Part shown: positions 36,668 through 45,602 of the stretch, piece after piece
Layout: each line of letters begins with the position of its first letter
Numbering within the stretch: position 1 is the stretch's first letter
Assembly (NCBI GenBank): GCA_026398695.1
Contig: JAPLSJ010000085.1
Span: 43,936 to 107,935 of the forward strand
Source: Arenimonas sp.
GTDB lineage: Bacteria; Pseudomonadota; Gammaproteobacteria; Xanthomonadales; Xanthomonadaceae
DNA: 64,000 nucleotides
Reading direction: 5' to 3'
The notes under the pieces: model-generated
What the model was told of the DNA's origin: nothing
The model's input: only the letters and a program-made list of their open reading frames with translations
The model's database searches: none
Translations under genes and position numbers: made by a program

Positions 36668-37024
36668 TCAGAGCAGATCGATTCCGAAACGGCGCAGCAC
36701 CACCGCGAAGGCCCCGAAGGAAACCACCGTGATGACCGCACTGGCCAGCAGGCTCGGCCAGAACCCGATGCGCGGCAGCAGGAAAGGGAAGGCCAGGAAC
36801 ATCGGCAGCGTCGGCAGCACGTACCAGAACGTGTACCAGGCGTGGTTGGCCACCTTCTGCTGCGGCTGGCCTTCGACGTGCAGCCAGATCAGCGCCAGCA
36901 GGGTCACCAGCGGCAGCGCGGCGATGAGCGCGCCGGCCTTGTCGCTGCGCTTGGCCACCTCCGACACCAGCACGATGACGGCGGCGGTGATGGCGAATTT
37001 CGTGACCAGCCAGAGCATGTCCAC
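36668..37024 (-). CDS. DUF3147-like small membrane protein
   Basis: The 118-residue protein has four hydrophobic segments (LVTKFAITAAVIVLVSEVAK, AGALIAALPLVTLLALIWLHVEG, LPTLPMFLAFPFLLPRIGF, SLLASAVITVVSFGAFAVVL). The pattern, with KRSDKAGALIAALPL and a Trp-rich HAWYTFWYVLPT loop, resembles DUF3147. Function is unknown. Alone between the cytochrome gene and divergent chrA. Confidence 0.7.
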   Translation of the reverse strand: MDMLWLVTKFAITAAVIVLVSEVAKRSDKAGALIAALPLVTLLALIWLHVEGQPQQKVANHAWYTFWYVLPTLPMFLAFPFLLPRIGFWPSLLASAVITVVSFGAFAVVLRRFGIDLL

Positions 37025-37173
37025 TCCTTTCCGGGCCGAGGGCCCCTCCCATGGAGGATAGCGGTCGCGCCATTCGCGCGCATTGGCTCGACGGCGTGAT
37101 GCGAGCAGGTACTCGTAAGTTCTCGCTCAACTGAAGGACAATCCGCAGGAGACCAAGCCAATCCGGAGGCTGG

Positions 37174-38439
37174 ATGGGCAGCATGGAAGCAGCAGAACTG
37201 CCCGGGGACGAAGTAGGCCCGCCGGAATATGCGGTGCCGCGTGAGTCGCTGCTGCGTCTGTTCCTGCGCTTCCTGCGCTTTGGCGCGCTGGCCTGGGGCG
37301 GCCCGGTCGTGCAGATCGCCATGCTGCGCCACGAGCTGGTGGATCGGGAACGCTGGATCAGCAGCGAGCAGTTCAATCGCGTTCTGGCGCTCTACCAGGT
37401 GCTGCCGGGGCCCGAGGCGCACGAAATGTGCGTCTACTTCGGCATGCTCTCGCGCGGCCGCTGGGGCGGCTTCCTCGCGGGCCTGGGCTTCATGCTGCCC
37501 GGGTTCGTGCTGATGTTCGCGCTGTCCTGGGCCTACGTGCGGTTCGGGCTGCAAACCGACGGCCTGTTGGCCGTTTTCGCCGCGGTGCAGGTGGCCGTGG
37601 CGGCGCTGATCGTGCGCGCGGTGTTCCGCATCGGCGGCCACGTGGTCACCAGCCGCTGGCTGTGGGCCATCGCCATCGTCGCGGGATTGGCGCAGCTGGC
37701 CGGCGTGCATTTCGGCGTGATCCTGGCGGTGGGCGGACTGGTGCACGTGATCGCGCTGCGTGGTTTCGGCATGGCTGCCGGGGGTTTGCTCGGGCTGGCC
37801 GTCGCGGGCATAGCCGCGCTCGTGTTCCGCGAGCAGGGATTCGCCGGGCTGGACGCACTGAGTCTCGGCGGCGCCACGGCCGGGGCGACGGCGTCCGCCG
37901 CGGTGCCGGTGCTGGTGCTGTTCTGGGCGGGGCTGAAGGCGGGCCTGCTGACGTTCGGCGGCGCCTACACGGCAATCCCGTTCCTGCAGCGCGACGCCGT
38001 GACCCAGGGCGCGTGGATGAGCAATGCGCAGTTCCTGGATGGCGTGGCCCTGTCGGGCCTGTTGCCGGCGCCGCTGATCATCTTCTCCACCTTCGTGGGC
38101 TATCTCGGCGGCGGCCCTTGGGGCGCGGTGGCGATGACCGTCGGCGTCTTCCTGCCGGCGTTCGCGATGACGCTGCTGGCGCACGACCCGCTGGAGCGGC
38201 TGATCCACCAGCCGCGCATCCGGAGCTTTCTGGACGGCGTCACGGCCGCCGTGGTCGGCCTGATCGCCGGCACCACGGTGGCGCTGCTGCGCGTGAGCGT
38301 GGTGGGCCTGGAGTCGCTGGCCCTGTTCGCCATCGTGCTGGCCCTGTTGTTCGTCTCCAAGGCACGGATGCTGGTGCCGGCCGTCATCGCCGGTGCGGCC
38401 CTTTGGGCGGTGCTGTCGCAGGCGCTGGGTAAAGCCTGA
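37174..38439 (+). CDS. chrA: Chromate transporter (CHR family, two-domain)
   Basis: This inner-membrane protein of 421 residues has two homologous CHR halves. The first half opens LRFLRFGALAWGGPVVQIAML, with the EQFNRVLALYQVLPGPEAHEMC motif. The second has LKAGLLTFGGAYTAIPFLQRDAV and QFLDGVALSGLLPAPLIIFSTFVGY. It is expected to export chromate, possibly exchanging sulfate, though many long-chain CHR proteins are untested. GGAGG lies 5-9 bases before the ATG. No chrB regulator is adjacent. Confidence 0.9.
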   Translation: MGSMEAAELPGDEVGPPEYAVPRESLLRLFLRFLRFGALAWGGPVVQIAMLRHELVDRERWISSEQFNRVLALYQVLPGPEAHEMCVYFGMLSRGRWGGFLAGLGFMLPGFVLMFALSWAYVRFGLQTDGLLAVFAAVQVAVAALIVRAVFRIGGHVVTSRWLWAIAIVAGLAQLAGVHFGVILAVGGLVHVIALRGFGMAAGGLLGLAVAGIAALVFREQGFAGLDALSLGGATAGATASAAVPVLVLFWAGLKAGLLTFGGAYTAIPFLQRDAVTQGAWMSNAQFLDGVALSGLLPAPLIIFSTFVGYLGGGPWGAVAMTVGVFLPAFAMTLLAHDPLERLIHQPRIRSFLDGVTAAVVGLIAGTTVALLRVSVVGLESLALFAIVLALLFVSKARMLVPAVIAGAALWAVLSQALGKA

Positions 38440-38495
38440 TGGACCACATTGGCCAACCCGGCGTGGTCGGCTTGCCTGGTCCTTCGCCAGTCACT

Positions 38496-39026
38496 TCACT
38501 CCGACTTCGTCACGCGAATGCTGGCGGCGATGCGGTCCATGACGGCCCGGTCTTCGTCGCGGTTGGGAAAGCGGGCGAGGTAGGCCATCACGCAGTAGCC
38601 TTCCCGGTAGATGATCGCCGCGGAGTGCGTTGATTTCACCGGTGCTCCGTTCAGTTCGCCGGTCTGGAGGTAGTCCACCTGGATTCGGTCCGGCAGGATG
38701 CGCGTGGCTATCGAGCTGCGATCGACCTTGGCATCGGATTCGAAATCGCCGTCAAACTGCGTGCGCTTGCAGTCCTCGGCGCTTGCCCCCGGCGTTGCGA
38801 CCGCCAAAATTCCGACGCGTGTCCACTGCTTGTCGTCGCCCTTCTCATGGATCGTGGCCAGGTACAGGAACGAACTTGCCTTGGCATCGCCGGAAAACTC
38901 CGAGGGCGCCATGGCGTGGGAGTAGGTCACCGACACGCCGCTATCTGGAATGTGAAACGTGCTGTCAACGGCCAGGCAATCCGCCGAGAGCAGCGCCAGT
39001 GATGCACCTGCCAGGAATCGAATCAT
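38496..39026 (-). CDS. Exported protein of unknown function
   Basis: The 176-residue product starts with a signal peptide (IRFLAGASLALLSADCLA). The mature part is mixed alpha/beta with two cysteines (EDCKRTQF, REGYCVMAYLARF) and resembles small periplasmic proteins that begin with a HIPDSGVSVTYS strand. I do not recognise the family. Convergent with chrA and 57 bases after it. Confidence 0.65.
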   Translation of the reverse strand: MIRFLAGASLALLSADCLAVDSTFHIPDSGVSVTYSHAMAPSEFSGDAKASSFLYLATIHEKGDDKQWTRVGILAVATPGASAEDCKRTQFDGDFESDAKVDRSSIATRILPDRIQVDYLQTGELNGAPVKSTHSAAIIYREGYCVMAYLARFPNRDEDRAVMDRIAASIRVTKSE

Positions 39027-39082
39027 GCGTATCCACTCCGTCTCACGTTAACTGGCTTGGGCAAGCCGATCATGCCTGGACA

Positions 39083-40234
39083 TCACACGGGCTGCGGGGG
39101 CGTCTTGCGCCGCATCGCATAAACCATCCACGCCACGCCCGTCACGGCCGCGCACAGCAGGAAGGCCAGCCGCCCACCGCCCGCACTCTCCCACGCGAGC
39201 GCCGCCATGCCCGCGCCCAGCACGCCGCCCACGCCCGAGCTGAAGCCGTACAGCAGGCTTTGGCCGGCGGCCGCTCGCTTGCCCGGGAAGAACTCCGACA
39301 TCAGCCGCATGCAGCAGGCGTGGAAGACCGCGAAGCTCAGCGCGTGGGTGCTGGCGGCCAGCACCATCACCGGCAGCGAGTGCGCGAACAGTGCGGTCAC
39401 CGTCCAGCGCACCACGGTTACGCCCATGCACACCATGATCAGGCGGCTGGCGCCGAAGCGCGCGATGAGTTTCGGCGCCTGCCAGAACATCGCGATCTCG
39501 ATCAGCACGCCCACCGCCCACAGCATCCCGATGGCCGCGCCCGAATGCCCGGCCGCCTGCAGGTGCAGCGTGTAGAACACGTAGAACGGCCCGAAGCCGA
39601 TCTGCATCAGCAGCGCCATCAGCAGGAAGCGGCGCACGCCGGGGCGCTTCCACAAATGCCCCGCGTCCTCGACCGTGTCCACGTGCGCGGGCGGCGTATC
39701 GTGGCGGTGCGGCCACGCGGCCAGCAGCATCGCCGCGAACAGGGGCAGGGTGAGCCACGGGAAAGCGCGGTCGCCGAAGTGGTCCATCAGCGCGCCGTAG
39801 GTGGACGCCACGATCAGGAACCCGATCGAACCCCACACCCGGAGGCGCCCGTAAAGATCGGTGCGCGGGCCAAGCGCCGTCAGCGTCATTGCTTCGAACT
39901 GCGGCATCACCGCGTTGTAGAACAGGCCGAAGGCCGCCATCACGCCCAGCAGCGCCCAGGCCGACTGCGTGAACAGGAATCCGGCGAAACAAACCAGGGT
40001 CAGCGCACAGCCCGCGACGAACCAGTGGCCCGGCTTTGCGCTGCGCCCCGACAGCGCCGCCCATACCGGCGGCGACACGATGCGGCTGCCGTACCACAGG
40101 CCCAGCATTGCGCCGACCACGTAGCCGCTGTGGCCCAGGCCGTCCACCCAGCGCCCGACGTAGGGCGTGTAGGCGCCCAGCGCGGCGAAGTAGAAGAAGT
40201 AAAAAACCGAGAAGCGCCGGAGGCTGGCGTCCAT
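39083..40234 (-). CDS. MFS transporter (MFS_1-like, HcaT/LacY-type)
   Basis: The 383-residue protein has 12 predicted membrane segments. The N-terminus FYFFYFAALGAYTPYVGRWVDGLGHSG and the GLFYNAVMPQFEAMTLTALG pattern are typical of the PF12832 group, which includes the phenylpropionate permease HcaT and nucleoside/sugar symporters. The substrate is unknown. The ATG giving MDASLRRFSVF is chosen; the frame is open 18 codons further, but those lie in the terminator of the upstream gene. Confidence 0.85.
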   Translation of the reverse strand: MDASLRRFSVFYFFYFAALGAYTPYVGRWVDGLGHSGYVVGAMLGLWYGSRIVSPPVWAALSGRSAKPGHWFVAGCALTLVCFAGFLFTQSAWALLGVMAAFGLFYNAVMPQFEAMTLTALGPRTDLYGRLRVWGSIGFLIVASTYGALMDHFGDRAFPWLTLPLFAAMLLAAWPHRHDTPPAHVDTVEDAGHLWKRPGVRRFLLMALLMQIGFGPFYVFYTLHLQAAGHSGAAIGMLWAVGVLIEIAMFWQAPKLIARFGASRLIMVCMGVTVVRWTVTALFAHSLPVMVLAASTHALSFAVFHACCMRLMSEFFPGKRAAAGQSLLYGFSSGVGGVLGAGMAALAWESAGGGRLAFLLCAAVTGVAWMVYAMRRKTPPQPV

Positions 40235-40248
40235 TCCGTGGCGTGTCC

Positions 40249-40282
40249 AAAAGAAAACGGCCGGACCCGAAGGCCCGGCCGT
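40249..40282 (-). terminator. Rho-independent terminator of the DUF4785 gene
   Basis: On the minus strand an 8-bp ACGGCCGG/CCGGCCGT stem with a 10-base loop is followed by TTTTCTTTT. It starts 30 bases after the DUF4785 stop and lies upstream of the MFS gene, so the two are separate transcripts. Confidence 0.85.
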
Positions 40283-40312
40283 CATCATCGCCGGTTTGCC
40301 CGGCGGCCGGAA

Positions 40313-41527
40313 CTAGCGCTGGCGCGGTGCCACGCCACGTCGCGGCGCCCTGCCTTCGCGCAGGGCCAGTTCACGCGTGTCCAGCGTGCCCATGCGGGTC
40401 TGGTCCTTGAGCTCCAGGAAGCGCAGTTCATACGGCGCGCCGTAGCCCATCGGCACGTTCACGCGGCCGAACGAAAGCGCCAGCTGCCGCTTGCCCGGCT
40501 CCAGCCAGTTGGCCATGTGCGCCTGCGACACCGGGCGGCTGACGCCGTCGGGGCCGGTGGCGTACAGCGTGCCGCGCAGTTCGTAGCGGCCCGGGGCCGC
40601 CACCTGCACCGGCAGGTCGAAGCGCACCGCTGCCGCATTGAAGCCGTAGCCGCCGCCCAGCTTCGCCGTCGGACGCGTCACTTCCACCGCGGTGCTGGCG
40701 TCGCGCTGCACGCTGGCGCCGTCGGCGAAGGTGCCGGCCGAAAGCTGCACTTCCCACAGGCCCGGCTCGTTGCCGGCGTCCTGGGGCACCTGCAGGCGGG
40801 CCTTGCCGCCGACGAAGGCCAGGTCGTAGCTGCGGCCCGAGGGCGACACCAGCACGCCGGCCACCTGGTTGCCGGCCATGGCGAGTTTGGTCTCACCGCG
40901 CTGCATCGCCGCCGCCACCTCGAGGGTGTCGCCGGCCAGCACGCTGCGGCGGTCGGCCTGCGCCTTGAACACGAACGGGCTGTCAGGCTCGAACACGTGC
41001 ACCAGGTAGCGGCCCTTGGCGTCCGCCAGCTGGATCTGGAAGCGTCCCTGGCCTTGCTCCTTGGCCAGCTGCACCACGGCCGAACCGTCCGGCACGTCCA
41101 TGCCCGCGGCCTTGAGCTGCGCGGCATTGGTCTTGCGCTGGAAGGTCTGCGGCTCGGCGATCAGTTGGCCGTTCCTGAGCATGCGCACGCGCTCGGGGTC
41201 CACCGCGCGGCCACCCTCGGCCGGGCTGATGCGGATCACGGCGCCGGCGGCGGTGGTGTCGATGGCCAGGCCGGCCTGCAGCTCGCTGGCTTCGGCCACG
41301 GCCCAGAACTCGCGGCTCTCGGCCACGAACGGGGCGGGCGTTTCCAGCCCGGCCTGCGGGTCGAGCGCCCAGGCGAAGGACACCGGCTGGCGTTCGAACT
41401 CACCCGCGGGCAGCGGTGCGGACTGCAGGCGCGTGGGCGACTGGTCGGCGGCGCCGGCCGGCAGCAGCGTGCCGGCCTGGGCGGAGAAGGCGAGGGACAT
41501 CAGGCAAAACAGGAGGCTCTTCTTCAT
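40313..41527 (-). CDS. DUF4785 exported protein
   Basis: The 404-residue product has a signal peptide (KKSLLFCLMSLAFSAQAG). The rest is beta-rich with Ig-like regions (FEPDSPFVFKAQADRRSVLAGDTLEV, then RYELRGTLYATGPDGVSRPVSQAHMANWLEPGK in a later domain). The arrangement is that of DUF4785, an exported family common in Xanthomonadaceae and Shewanella; its function is not known to me. It starts 3 bases after the lipase-like gene and is followed by a strong terminator. Confidence 0.8.
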   Translation of the reverse strand: MKKSLLFCLMSLAFSAQAGTLLPAGAADQSPTRLQSAPLPAGEFERQPVSFAWALDPQAGLETPAPFVAESREFWAVAEASELQAGLAIDTTAAGAVIRISPAEGGRAVDPERVRMLRNGQLIAEPQTFQRKTNAAQLKAAGMDVPDGSAVVQLAKEQGQGRFQIQLADAKGRYLVHVFEPDSPFVFKAQADRRSVLAGDTLEVAAAMQRGETKLAMAGNQVAGVLVSPSGRSYDLAFVGGKARLQVPQDAGNEPGLWEVQLSAGTFADGASVQRDASTAVEVTRPTAKLGGGYGFNAAAVRFDLPVQVAAPGRYELRGTLYATGPDGVSRPVSQAHMANWLEPGKRQLALSFGRVNVPMGYGAPYELRFLELKDQTRMGTLDTRELALREGRAPRRGVAPRQR

Positions 41528-41530
41528 GGC

Positions 41531-42385
41531 TCAGGACCTCATGTCGGTGCGCAGGATGGAATCGAGGCCGAAGCAGGCCCGGCGGCTCTGGTTGTGCGAC
41601 AGCGGTTCGCTGTCGGCCATGCGCGCCTTGTCCTGGAACCACACGCTGCCCGCAGCCGACTGGCTGGAGCACTCAAGGAAGCCGTCCGAGCACGAGTTCA
41701 GCCACAGCTGCGTGGTCTCCAGCCCGACGTTCTCGATGTAGCCACCGCAGTAGCTGTCGCCGTCCCAGATGGCCGAATCCACGTCGGTGCCCACCACGGT
41801 GCGGAACAGCTTGGGCAGGGCCGGGCGGCCGGCGGTGCCGTGCAGCCAGTTGGCGTTGTAGCTGGCCATCCAGCTGGTCTGCTGCTGGCGCACGGCGTCG
41901 TTGCGCTGGCCGACAATCCAGCCCAGCGAGGTCTCGAACACATTGCCCGCGATCACGGCGTTCGCCAGCGGCGTACCGGCCGACGAGGGCGCCAGCGCGT
42001 TCACGCGCACGGTCTTGGCAATGATGTTCGGGTAGCGGCTGTCCCAGGTCGGGTTGGACAGGATCCAGCGCATGACGTTGCCGCCGTTGCTGTGCGTGAT
42101 CACGATCAGCCGGGTGATGCCGCGGTTGTTCATGAACGTGGTGAGCTGGCCCGCCAGGCAGCCGGCGGCGCCGCTGGTCCACATGTACTGGGTGAAGTCG
42201 CAGTTGATGACCACGTAGTTGTTCGGGTCCACCAGGCCGCCGCGGACGTTGTTCACGAACTCGGGCTTCCAGTAGTCCGCGGTGGCGTCGGTCTGCTTGC
42301 CGGTGCCGTGCACGAAGGCCACGCCGGTGTTGGCGCTGCACACGCTTGAGACGGCTGCCAGGGCAACCAAGAGTAGATATCGCAC
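41531..42385 (-). CDS. Exported alpha/beta-hydrolase (lipase-like)
   Basis: The 284-residue product, read from a GTG with GGGGAGGG upstream, has a signal peptide (RYLLLVALAAVSSVCSA). NTGVAFVHGTGKQ gives the HG oxyanion segment, and LIVITHSNGGNVMRW is the nucleophile elbow, with THSNGG in place of the lipase GHSxGG. Acid and histidine candidates lie in TVVGTDVDSAIWDGDSYCGG and later. Substrate unknown; the fold is that of extracellular lipases/PGAP1-like hydrolases. Operon with DUF4785. Confidence 0.7.
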   Translation of the reverse strand: MRYLLLVALAAVSSVCSANTGVAFVHGTGKQTDATADYWKPEFVNNVRGGLVDPNNYVVINCDFTQYMWTSGAAGCLAGQLTTFMNNRGITRLIVITHSNGGNVMRWILSNPTWDSRYPNIIAKTVRVNALAPSSAGTPLANAVIAGNVFETSLGWIVGQRNDAVRQQQTSWMASYNANWLHGTAGRPALPKLFRTVVGTDVDSAIWDGDSYCGGYIENVGLETTQLWLNSCSDGFLECSSQSAAGSVWFQDKARMADSEPLSHNQSRRACFGLDSILRTDMRS

Positions 42386-42450
42386 GTTTCCCTCCCCAGG
42401 AATTCGATGCTTTGGCGCGGTGTCCCCGTCCTTGCGTAGCCCCGTCCAAC

Positions 42451-42477
42451 AAAAAGCCGGCACTCCAATGCGCCGGC
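42451..42477 (-). terminator. Rho-independent terminator of the YrbL-like gene
   Basis: GCCGGC arms around a 10-base loop, with TTTTT following on the minus strand. About 115 bases after the YrbL-like stop. The remainder of the 205-base spacer holds only the lipase-gene ribosome site. Confidence 0.65.
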
Positions 42478-42590
42478 GTATGGTGGTTCAGACTACGGGG
42501 AAAAACGTGATGGTCAACACATTTCGATGCTGCGGTGCGCCATCACAGGGGATTTTGCACTGCAGCAAAAGCCCGCGCGGGAAGCGCCGC

Positions 42591-43253
42591 TCAGCACGAC
42601 GTGGACCCCAGCCGCTCCCGGATCCGGAAGCGCAGGCGTTCAGCACGGCGCTGCACTTTCCGTGCCCGCAGCAACGGCACCCAGCGCGACACCGACAGCA
42701 ACTCGCGGTCCTCCAGGATGGACTTCACGTCGACGCATACCAGCCTGGGCGCGCACACGCGTGCGGGCTCGTCGATCACGACGAAGTTGCCGCTGTTGAG
42801 ATCGAACAAGGGGATGCCATGCTGCAGCAGCCACGCTTCGAAGGCATCGACCGCAGCGCACAGCTGCTCGGGCTGGTATGGCGTGGATTCGAACAGGTGC
42901 GCATGCAGGCTGCGCGCGGGCGCGCCGCGCGCGTCGTGGACCAGCGCGCAGTGCAGGGCCGGGCCCAGAGGCGTGTGCACGATGCCGATGCAGGGCGCGA
43001 CGAATCGATCCGTCGAGTCGCCCAGGCGCGCAGACAGCCATTGCCAGGCGCGCAGTTCGGCGCTGTTTTCGCCGAACGCGGGAAAGTGCTGCGCGAGCCA
43101 GCGGCGCAGGCGCTGGCGCAGGCTCCCGCGGGCGCGCATCGCCGGCGGCAGCTCGTACTTGAGGCAATGCGCGTCCGAATCCGGATCGCGCACGCAGATC
43201 CGGTTGGCACCCTGCGCGAGCACGCGAGCGTCGGGGAAACGCGGCAGGCTCAA
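42591..43253 (-). CDS. YrbL-like protein (PhoP-network kinase-fold family)
   Basis: The 220-residue product has ICVRDPDSDAHCLKYEL near the start, as in YrbL N-termini, and the kinase-like GIPLFDLNSGNFVVID with LVCVDVKSILEDRE near the end, equivalent to catalytic-loop and metal-binding segments. The C-terminus is strongly basic. No ATG is available; TTG (43253) overlaps the stop of a small upstream frame as TTGA and gives a sensible N-terminus (LSLPRFPD). Biochemical function of YrbL is unknown. Confidence 0.65.
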   Translation of the reverse strand: MSLPRFPDARVLAQGANRICVRDPDSDAHCLKYELPPAMRARGSLRQRLRRWLAQHFPAFGENSAELRAWQWLSARLGDSTDRFVAPCIGIVHTPLGPALHCALVHDARGAPARSLHAHLFESTPYQPEQLCAAVDAFEAWLLQHGIPLFDLNSGNFVVIDEPARVCAPRLVCVDVKSILEDRELLSVSRWVPLLRARKVQRRAERLRFRIRERLGSTSC

Positions 43254-43399
43254 CGATACCGTCCGTCGATGACCGCATAGCCCGAAGCGTCCCGGTGCTC
43301 GCGCAAGCCGGGGCGCAGCGACCACCACGAATGGTTTTTGCAGCCGATGGACAGGACGTCTGACACGGTGCGCCCCGGCGCGGGTATGGGAGTTGGCAT
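43250..43399 (-). CDS. Small ORF translationally linked to the YrbL-like gene
   Basis: An ATG frame encodes 49 residues beginning MPTPIPAPGRTVSDVLSIG and ending in ASGYAVIDGRYR. Its TGA overlaps the TTG start of the YrbL-like gene. The sequence TACAAT overlaps the ATG, so if that is the promoter, the real start would be the GTG at 43366 (38 residues). No homologue recognised. Low confidence that it is a protein; it may be a leader peptide that couples translation. Confidence 0.35.
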   Translation of the reverse strand: MPTPIPAPGRTVSDVLSIGCKNHSWWSLRPGLREHRDASGYAVIDGRYR

Positions 43400-43461
43400 T
43401 GTAATTCGGTAATTCAACGGCCGTGCGCCGGTGCGCCGCTCGCCGGGCACGATCCCGGTGA

Positions 43462-44145
43462 TCAGAACTCCAGATCGAGGGCCGCGCAGAGGTAGTCCAC
43501 CATGGGCGCCATGCCGGCGAATCCGGCAGCCACGGCCTGGCGCAGCTTCGGGCCCAGCACCACGTCGTCGTCCAGCCCCGCGCCACAGACGAAGTCCTTG
43601 CGCTTGAGGTCGTCGATCAGCTCGTGGTCGGCGGGGTAGCCGCGCGGCGGCCGCACCAGCGCTTCGCCGGTGAGCTCGAACTTGCGCTTGAACGCCGGCG
43701 AGCGCGTGGCGGCCTTCCAGCCGCTGGGGTTGTCCACCATGAAGTTGCGGATGCGGCGCTGGGTCTCGGGCTCGGGGTGCCACAGGCCGGCGCCGATGAA
43801 GCAGTTGCCCGGCTGCAGGTGCAGGTAGAACGACGGCGCCGGCACGGTCTTGCTGCGCTCGTGGAAGAAGCGCGCGCCCGACCAGGTCTTGTACGGCGTC
43901 TTGTCGTTCGAGAAGCGCGTGTCGCGGTGGATGCGGAACAGCGAGCCGCCCACCTGCTTCGGGTCGGCCCGGTAGTGCAGGCTGATGGCCGCGATGTCGG
44001 GCTGCAGGTCGGTGATCAGCTTCAGGAAGGGCTGGCGCAGGTGGGTTTCGTACTCGGCCTTGTGCTCGGCGAACCACTCGCGCGAGTTGTTGCGGCCCAG
44101 GGCGCGCAGGAACTTGTAGGTCTTTTCGCTGAAGTAGGTGCTCAT
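43462..44145 (-). CDS. DUF2461 family protein (TIGR02453-like)
   Basis: The 227-residue protein opens STYFSEKTYKFLRALGRNNSREWF, then has HYRADPKQVGGSLFRIHRDTRFSNDKTPYKTW, AGLWHPEPETQRRIRNFMVDN and RPPRGYPADHELIDDLKRKDF, the standard signatures of DUF2461. The function of the family is unknown. It overlaps the sbcB stop by 4 bases. Confidence 0.88.
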   Translation of the reverse strand: MSTYFSEKTYKFLRALGRNNSREWFAEHKAEYETHLRQPFLKLITDLQPDIAAISLHYRADPKQVGGSLFRIHRDTRFSNDKTPYKTWSGARFFHERSKTVPAPSFYLHLQPGNCFIGAGLWHPEPETQRRIRNFMVDNPSGWKAATRSPAFKRKFELTGEALVRPPRGYPADHELIDDLKRKDFVCGAGLDDDVVLGPKLRQAVAAGFAGMAPMVDYLCAALDLEF

Positions 44146-45578
44146 GCCAGCTGCCGTTCCAGGTCGTGGCCCCAGGCGTCCAGGGCGTCCAGCCAGGCCT
44201 GTTTGGGGCCGGCCTCGGTTTCACTGCGCAGTGTGGCGATTTCGGCGTAATAGCTCGTGAAATCGTACTCGGACAGGCCGCTGTCGCTGCCCAGGCGGCG
44301 CCGGCGGTAGTCGTCCCAGCGCTGCTGGTCGGCGGCGTCGAGGCTGGCGGGCCAGTTGCGGGCGCGGTAGCGGAACAGCAGCTCGGCGAAGCGCGGGTCG
44401 TCGAAGCGCGGGCCGATGTCGGCCAGGTCGGCCAGCGCCGCGCTGCGCACGCGCGGGAACAGGCGCTTGTCCGCGTCGGACGGGAAACCGTCGTACAGCG
44501 CCGCATCGGCATCGGCCGGTTCGCGCGCCCGTTCGGCGGCGAACACGCGCCGCACTTTCTCGGCCAGTCCCGGCGCGGTGCGCAGCCGTTCGGCCCGGGC
44601 CAGGCAGGCGTCGCGGTCAATGCCCAGGCGCGCGAAGTCGGCCTCGCGCAGGTGCGACAGCGGCAGCAGGATCGGGCACTTGTTGGTGTGCACTTCCTTG
44701 AGCGGGATGCGCTGCTCGCCTTCGGGCAGGTCGGCGGCGGGCGTGTACAGGCGGTCGGCGATGTCCCCGGGGGACAGCGCGAGCAGGGCGGCCGGGTCTT
44801 CGTCCAGGCCGCAGACGATCACGCGCGAATCGATCTTCGGGTGGATGGCGATCGGCGCCACCAGCGCCGCGCAGTGCCGGCTGGCCGGGTAGCGCGACGA
44901 GATGTGCAGCAGCGGCGTCATGTTCGCCACGTCCATCAGCGCGGCCACCTTGCGCTTGCCGCGCAGTTCGAAGGCGTAGTCCCACAGCCTGGGCTGGGCG
45001 GCCTTGAAGCGGCGGGCCAGGCCGATCAGCGCGCGCACGTCGCTCAGCGCCTCGTGGGCGTCGCCTTCGCGCACGCCGTTGGCGGCGGCCAGGTGTTCGA
45101 GCTTGAAGCTGGGCGCGCCGTCTTCGCGCCTGGGCCATTCCAGGCCTTCGGGGCGCAGGGCTTCGGCCAGCCGCAGCACGTCCAGCAGGTCCCAGCGCGA
45201 GTTGCCGTTGCGCCATTCGCGCTCGTAGGCGTCGTGGAAATTGCGGTACAGGCCGAAGCGCACGAACTCGTCGTCGAAGCGGATCGAGTTGTAGCCCACC
45301 GCGCAGGTCATCGGCTGCATGAACTCGTCGGCCAGGCGCGCCATGAACTCGGCCTCGGGCAGGCCCTCGGCCAGCGCGCGCTGGGGCGTGATGCCGGTGA
45401 TCAGCGTGGCGACGGGCGAGGGCAGCAGGTCGTCGGCGGGCCGGCAGAACAGGCTGATGGGCTCGCCCACCGGGTTGAGGTCGGCGTCGGTGCGGATGGC
45501 GGCGAACTGGGCGATGCGCGTGCGGCGCGGGTCGCGGCCGAAGGTTTCCAGGTCGTACCAGAGGAAGCTGGCGGCCAT
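44142..45578 (-). CDS. sbcB: Exodeoxyribonuclease I
   Basis: This 3'-5' single-strand DNA exonuclease of recombination and mismatch repair has 478 residues. The DEDDh motif begins WYDLETFG (D9, E11), continues with FVRFGLYRNFHDAYEREW, and later has HEALSDVRALIGLARRF carrying the catalytic histidine and aspartate. The C-terminal half has the SH3-like and helical extensions of ExoI. It follows kmo by 24 bases at the end of the kynurenine gene run and overlaps DUF2461. Confidence 0.93.
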   Translation of the reverse strand: MAASFLWYDLETFGRDPRRTRIAQFAAIRTDADLNPVGEPISLFCRPADDLLPSPVATLITGITPQRALAEGLPEAEFMARLADEFMQPMTCAVGYNSIRFDDEFVRFGLYRNFHDAYEREWRNGNSRWDLLDVLRLAEALRPEGLEWPRREDGAPSFKLEHLAAANGVREGDAHEALSDVRALIGLARRFKAAQPRLWDYAFELRGKRKVAALMDVANMTPLLHISSRYPASRHCAALVAPIAIHPKIDSRVIVCGLDEDPAALLALSPGDIADRLYTPAADLPEGEQRIPLKEVHTNKCPILLPLSHLREADFARLGIDRDACLARAERLRTAPGLAEKVRRVFAAERAREPADADAALYDGFPSDADKRLFPRVRSAALADLADIGPRFDDPRFAELLFRYRARNWPASLDAADQQRWDDYRRRRLGSDSGLSEYDFTSYYAEIATLRSETEAGPKQAWLDALDAWGHDLERQLA

Positions 45579-45602
45579 GGCTTCAGGCCCTGCGGCGGCG
45601 GG

